DNA from: Syntrophaceae bacterium UBA2251
GTDB lineage: Bacteria > Desulfobacterota > Syntrophia > Syntrophales > UBA2251
Reading direction: 5' to 3'
NCBI GenBank assembly: GCA_002347815.1
Contig: DDXV01000015.1
Location: forward strand, 1-26,393
Length of the DNA stretch: 26,393 nucleotides
The notes below the pieces were generated by a model, which worked only from the letters and a program-made list of their open reading frames with translations, was not told where the DNA came from and did not search any database. Made by a program: the position numbers and the translations under genes. Shown one piece after another: positions 23,178 to 26,393 of the stretch; the stretch's first letter is position 1, and every line of letters starts with the position of its first letter.

Positions 23178-24611
23178 TCAGGCGAGGCGGCACAGTTCCT
23201 TGACGTTGCGGATCTTTTGGGGAAGGTCGTAATTCCGGAACACCTCGACCCGGTTCGTTTCCGGCGTTCCCCCCGCACAGACGGCACTGGCCGTCAGGTA
23301 GCCGCCGAAGCGCGAGGCCGTCAGATCCTGAATGAAATACAGAAGTTTCAGACGATCTTCGGTGGGGACGCCGTCGACGCCCTTGAGGTATTTGTCGATG
23401 TACGCCCGCGATGCCTCGTTCAGGCATTCCGTCTCGGCCGGCATGGTCGTGACGATGCCGCCGGCGATCTCCTGGAGGGTGCCGAGAAACCCGATGAAGC
23501 GAAGGCGGCTGTGGTAGAGGCCCGCGTTTGCGACGGACGAGTCGGGAATGGGGATGCCGCTCGGATGCATGACCGACTTCGCGACGGAGGCGAGGGCGCA
23601 CCCCCATCCGATCTCCGAAGCGATCATCATGTCTGTCAGCTTGCTCCGGATGTGGCTCGCCCGGGCCGTCCCGTTGTATTGGGAGATGAGCGCCGCGGCC
23701 CCGATCAGGATATCCGTCCGGGCCGAGGTGCAGGTCCCCTTGCACATCCGGACGTACGGCGAGAAATACTGGATCAGGTTTTTCGTGAACTCCCATTCCC
23801 CGCACATGAAGACGCGCTCCCAGGGAATGAAGACATGATCGAAGACGGTCAGGCACTCGACGAATCCGATGTGGCCGCTCACCGGGTTCTCCAGCGTCCT
23901 GGACGTCAGGGGACCCGGCGCCGGTCGCGTGATGTACGTGATCCCCGGTGTGTCCACCGGGACAGCAAAAGAGACGGCGTAGTCCCGGTCCGCTTCCGTC
24001 AGAACGCCCGAGGGGCAGGTGAAGATGAAATGGGTGACGGGCGCGTTGGACGTGTGGAGCTTGGCGCCGTTGACGACGATGCCGTCCGTCTTCCGCTCGA
24101 CCACCCGCAGATAGAGGTCCGGGTCCGCCTGCGCGGAGGGGGCGAGAGACCGGTCTCCTTTCGGATCCATGACGCCCATGCAGTAGCGGAAATCGTTCGT
24201 CTGGAGTTCCCGGAAGAACGCCTTGAGCCGCTCGTGGTAGCACGTGCCCCGCGCCCGATCGATGTCGTACGTCACCGCCCAGAGGACGTTGAGCCCCGTG
24301 ATCATGCACATGGAGCAGAAATGGCGGGCGTTCTGCGCCTTCATAACCTCGATCATCCTGCGGACGTCCTCGGGGGTTTCGCGAAGGTGCGTCCAGAAGC
24401 TCACCCGCTCGTCGATGAGATGCGACCGGAACGTGAAATCCGCGGCGGTTCGTTCATCGTTCGCCCAATCGTAGAACTTGCACATCTCTTCCAGGGAGAT
24501 CCTGAAGTACGGGCTGTGGACGACGTCGTGGATCTTCTCGCCCCCGATGTAGACCACGGGTTTCTGCTTCGCCAGGCTCGCCAGGTACGCTTCGCTCGTC
24601 ATGATTCCCAT
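23178..24611 (-). CDS. 4-hydroxybutyryl-CoA dehydratase/HpaB-family flavoprotein, atypical
   Basis: This 477-residue protein belongs to the acyl-CoA-dehydrogenase-like family that includes 4-hydroxyphenylacetate 3-monooxygenase (HpaB) and the anaerobic 4-hydroxybutyryl-CoA dehydratase (AbfD). Blocks seen are the N-terminal 'SHLIDERVSFWTHLRETPEDV', central 'TDGIVVNGAKLHTSNAPVTHFIF', 'FDHVFIPWERVFMCGEWEF' and C-terminal 'EAMIGIVTTMPAE'-type GGIVTTMPAETECLNE. In AbfD a 4Fe-4S cluster is held by Cys99, Cys103, His292 and Cys299. Here Cys99, Cys102 and Cys294 are close, but Val287 stands where the His is expected. It is therefore unlikely to be a standard dehydratase. Length fits AbfD better than HpaB. 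AGGAGG six bases ahead selects ATG 24611. Confidence 0.82.
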   Translation of the reverse strand: MGIMTSEAYLASLAKQKPVVYIGGEKIHDVVHSPYFRISLEEMCKFYDWANDERTAADFTFRSHLIDERVSFWTHLRETPEDVRRMIEVMKAQNARHFCSMCMITGLNVLWAVTYDIDRARGTCYHERLKAFFRELQTNDFRYCMGVMDPKGDRSLAPSAQADPDLYLRVVERKTDGIVVNGAKLHTSNAPVTHFIFTCPSGVLTEADRDYAVSFAVPVDTPGITYITRPAPGPLTSRTLENPVSGHIGFVECLTVFDHVFIPWERVFMCGEWEFTKNLIQYFSPYVRMCKGTCTSARTDILIGAAALISQYNGTARASHIRSKLTDMMIASEIGWGCALASVAKSVMHPSGIPIPDSSVANAGLYHSRLRFIGFLGTLQEIAGGIVTTMPAETECLNEASRAYIDKYLKGVDGVPTEDRLKLLYFIQDLTASRFGGYLTASAVCAGGTPETNRVEVFRNYDLPQKIRNVKELCRLA

Positions 24612-25050
24612 GCCATGCCTCCTTTCTGTCCCTTTCTGTCCCTTGCCGGCGCGGCGCCCCCGGTTTTTCCCCGCCCCGGTACCGTCGGACGCCCGTTCCG
24701 CCAGGGGTTCAGCGGACGGGGCCTCCCATCGTCGACCCTCCGCTCTGCCGGCCGCATCAGGGGATCAACAGACCTGAAATCATGGCCGTTTATGGCACAC
24801 GGACAAACGGATGACAAGGTGAAAATGAAGGCGAGGCCCTTGCTGCGATGGGTATCGAGGCGACGGCGGCGAGGGTCCGGGAGCGGATCGCCACCCGCAT
24901 CGACCCGCCCGCGCCGTCCCGATACCCGGGGAGAGAATGCCTTCCCTAGGGCCCCGGGCAGTTCAATAATTCGATTTTCTTGACAGTTTCGTTTGGCCCA
25001 CGTTTTTTGTGTAATTTTCTGTCACTAACAAATGACGGCCTTGTAAAAAG
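24612..25050. other. Intergenic region between flavoprotein gene and right-hand IS
   Basis: The first 220 bases are GC-rich, with a tandem 'TTTCTGTCCC' pair right behind the flavoprotein ribosome site and no clear promoter. Then comes the plsC-tail copy (24833-24916). From about 24962 the DNA turns AT-rich, with TTGACA at 24980-24985 but no good -10 partner, up to the transposase stop. Confidence 0.5.
24833..24916 (+). pseudogene. Diverged copy of the plsC 3' end
   Basis: This stretch aligns without gaps to 23048-23131, the last 84 bases of plsC before its stop codon, with 11 mismatches by my count (about 87% identity). It still reads in frame as EALAAMGIEATAARVRERIA, against EAFAAMSVEETAAMVRERIA in plsC. 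Homology starts and stops abruptly at both ends and there is no start codon or upstream motif, so it is a gene fragment and cannot make an acyltransferase. Confidence 0.8.
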
Positions 25051-26393
25051 TCACGCAGCGATTCTGAAGGTGTAGGGCATATTTTCAATCGCCGATTTTA
25101 AAATATCACTGAGCCGGCGCCAAGGGCTCAAAAAACGCTCTTTGACATCCAAAATAATGGCACGGACAGCGGCGGAAAGAGCCCCGGGGACTGGCCTGAG
25201 GGCATCCAGGACCCTCTTCACCCTTGTTGCCCGGAAAAGATTGACGCCAATCGCCTTCAACCGGGCGCAGTAGCCCATGGCATCCAGACCCCGAACCCGG
25301 AGATGTTTGATCCCGGTCTGTTTGTCCATCCCGGAAAAGGTCGATTCAATCCCGGAGCGCCAGCGGTACTTGTCCTTGAACTCCGGGGTGTGCTCCCTGG
25401 TCCGCCGGGCGGCAATCCGCAAGGTTTTGAGGTCAAAACGAAGATAATGACACTTCCTTCCAGGTTTGACCGGACACCGCTCCCGGAGGGGACAGGCGCC
25501 GCAATGCTCCGAATCAAAGGCGACGCCGCAGGTGCTTTTCTTGCCCCGCTTGAATCTCATCGGCGCATGCCCTTGAGGACAGGCGGAGATCTTCCCGTTT
25601 TCGGTCTGCGTAAAATCGCTCAGATTGAGGGTCTCTTCCTTCGGCGTCCCCATCGCGGGGGAGATGATTTCAACACCCATCTCCTTGGCCTTTTCACCAT
25701 TTTCGTCGCTGCCGTACAGGGAATCCGCCAGAACCTCTTCCGGGGCAAGCCCCCTTTCTTTTGCCGATTCCAGGGCGGGGATCAGGGCGTGGGCGTCGCT
25801 GACACGCGCCGGTTCCACCTCCACATGGGTGATGAGATTCAGGGTCCTCTCTCTGATCTGTTCATCTTGCGAATCGCGGTAGGTCTCCATCACCTGGGCA
25901 TGATACCCCTGACCCTCGTGACCGCTGTACCCGGCGTCGGGATCGGAAGGATTCCGCAACGAAGCGGAAGAAACTTCCTTGGGGGATTTTACCTCCACCC
26001 CCGCCGGCTGATTGTCCTGCTCCTCAGTCACGAGACACTGATCCTTCAGAACCCGGACCAGGGCGTTGTAACCGTGCGGAGAGTTGACCTCCCGGTTTTC
26101 CCGGAATCGCCGGACCAAAGAAAAGAGGTCCCGAGCCACCATCTCCAGTGTCTTCCCCGATTCAGAAGGCTTCACCAGGGAAAAACAGCCCAGGGCCTTC
26201 TGGGTCAGGTACCGATCGACCAGCTCTTTGTCAATCGTCTCGAAAATCTCCGGCCGCTGCCGCTTCAGATTGACGAGAAACACATGGATGCTCCGGGAGA
26301 AGATCCCGATCCTCCCCAGACGCTTCATGTTGGAGCGGATATGCACCGAATCGATCCGCTGTCTGGAGGCGTCCACCCGAAACGCCTTCGCCA
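24962..26393 (-). mobile_element. IS1182-type insertion sequence, 3' portion
   Basis: This covers the transposase and the AT-rich strip behind it, including 'GACTTTTTACAAGGCCGTCA' on the minus strand, which resembles ends of such elements. The outer boundary near 24962 is set only by the change in base composition; the terminal repeat could not be confirmed because the other end is outside the window. Confidence 0.5.
25051..26393 (-). CDS. IS1182-family transposase (N-terminus outside window)
   Basis: The frame is still open at the window edge (LAKAFR-type residues before VDASRQRIDSVHIRSNM), so the first part is missing and the GTG at 26376 is unlikely to be the true start. Visible features match IS1182-type DDE transposases: the N-terminal 'RIDSVHIRSNMKRLGRIGIF' block, a DDE Asp in VLADSLYGSDEN, and a zinc-ribbon-like insert with paired cysteines (CGACPLRERCPVKPG). 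The C-terminal 'YRWRSGIESTFSGMDKQTG' has the catalytic Glu, and the end is DAMGYCARLKAIGVNLFRA. The frame is intact over 440 codons, so the element may be active. Confidence 0.88.
   Translation of the reverse strand, partial: AKAFRVDASRQRIDSVHIRSNMKRLGRIGIFSRSIHVFLVNLKRQRPEIFETIDKELVDRYLTQKALGCFSLVKPSESGKTLEMVARDLFSLVRRFRENREVNSPHGYNALVRVLKDQCLVTEEQDNQPAGVEVKSPKEVSSASLRNPSDPDAGYSGHEGQGYHAQVMETYRDSQDEQIRERTLNLITHVEVEPARVSDAHALIPALESAKERGLAPEEVLADSLYGSDENGEKAKEMGVEIISPAMGTPKEETLNLSDFTQTENGKISACPQGHAPMRFKRGKKSTCGVAFDSEHCGACPLRERCPVKPGRKCHYLRFDLKTLRIAARRTREHTPEFKDKYRWRSGIESTFSGMDKQTGIKHLRVRGLDAMGYCARLKAIGVNLFRATRVKRVLDALRPVPGALSAAVRAIILDVKERFLSPWRRLSDILKSAIENMPYTFRIAA

Noticed and set aside
24980..25015. 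TTGACA with AT-rich downstream DNA, as an outward IS promoter
   Set aside because: The only -10-like hexamer (TGTAAT) is 24 bases away, too far for a sigma-70 promoter.

Overview
The window is a GC-rich bacterial chromosome segment with tightly packed genes. It is bounded on both sides by insertion-sequence transposases that run off the ends, ISL3-like on the left and IS1182-like on the right. The gene content (flavin-dependent ThyX, rubrerythrin with an N-terminal rubredoxin knuckle, an oxygen-independent sulfatase maturase remnant, an HpaB/4-hydroxybutyryl-CoA dehydratase-type flavoprotein, a crotonase, Gram-negative TolC/MacAB export) suggests an anaerobic or microaerophilic Gram-negative bacterium. 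A member of the former Deltaproteobacteria (Desulfobacterota, Syntrophales-like) is my best guess, inferred from protein style and not proven.

Layout. 1-400: 5' part of an ISL3-type transposase, inserted just behind a minus-strand operon that runs vapB-like antitoxin, vapC-like PIN toxin, radC (with a one-base frameshift) and a 14-codon ORF that may be the stub of a gene cut by the IS. 1926-4828: plus-strand crotonase behind a near-consensus sigma-70 promoter, a PPC/DUF296 protein and a 14-helix-type MFS exporter. 4859-5345: a small secreted protein on the minus strand with its own terminator. 5625-10445: plus-strand run of a periplasmic helical-repeat protein, a fused two-domain ThyX, an M24-fold protein with degenerate metal ligands and an amphi-Trp protein. 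10528-11046: rubrerythrin. 11126-13734: minus-strand MFS transporter, YjbQ and an M50 site-2-protease-like protein. 14055-14657: SAM methyltransferase. 14951-19654: TolC, MacA-like adaptor, LolD/MacB-type ATPase and MacB-type permease, a complete tripartite export operon. 19671-22030: a Tat-exported sulfatase followed at once by a decayed anaerobic sulfatase maturase. 22403-23134: PlsC-type acyltransferase. 23178-24611: HpaB/AbfD-family flavoprotein on the minus strand. 24612-26393: intergenic DNA carrying a diverged copy of the plsC 3' end, then the IS1182-type transposase.

The clearest functional unit is the TolC-MacA-ATPase-permease operon, with a perfect 12-bp-arm palindrome between adaptor and ATPase genes. 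The most interesting points are the ThyX fusion, whose two halves keep complementary parts of the signature motif; the sulfatase beside a maturase lacking both its radical-SAM half and the second half of its SPASM motif; the flavoprotein missing expected iron-sulfur ligands; and the duplicated plsC tail. No rRNA, tRNA or CRISPR array was recognised. All family assignments are by eye; no database search was run.
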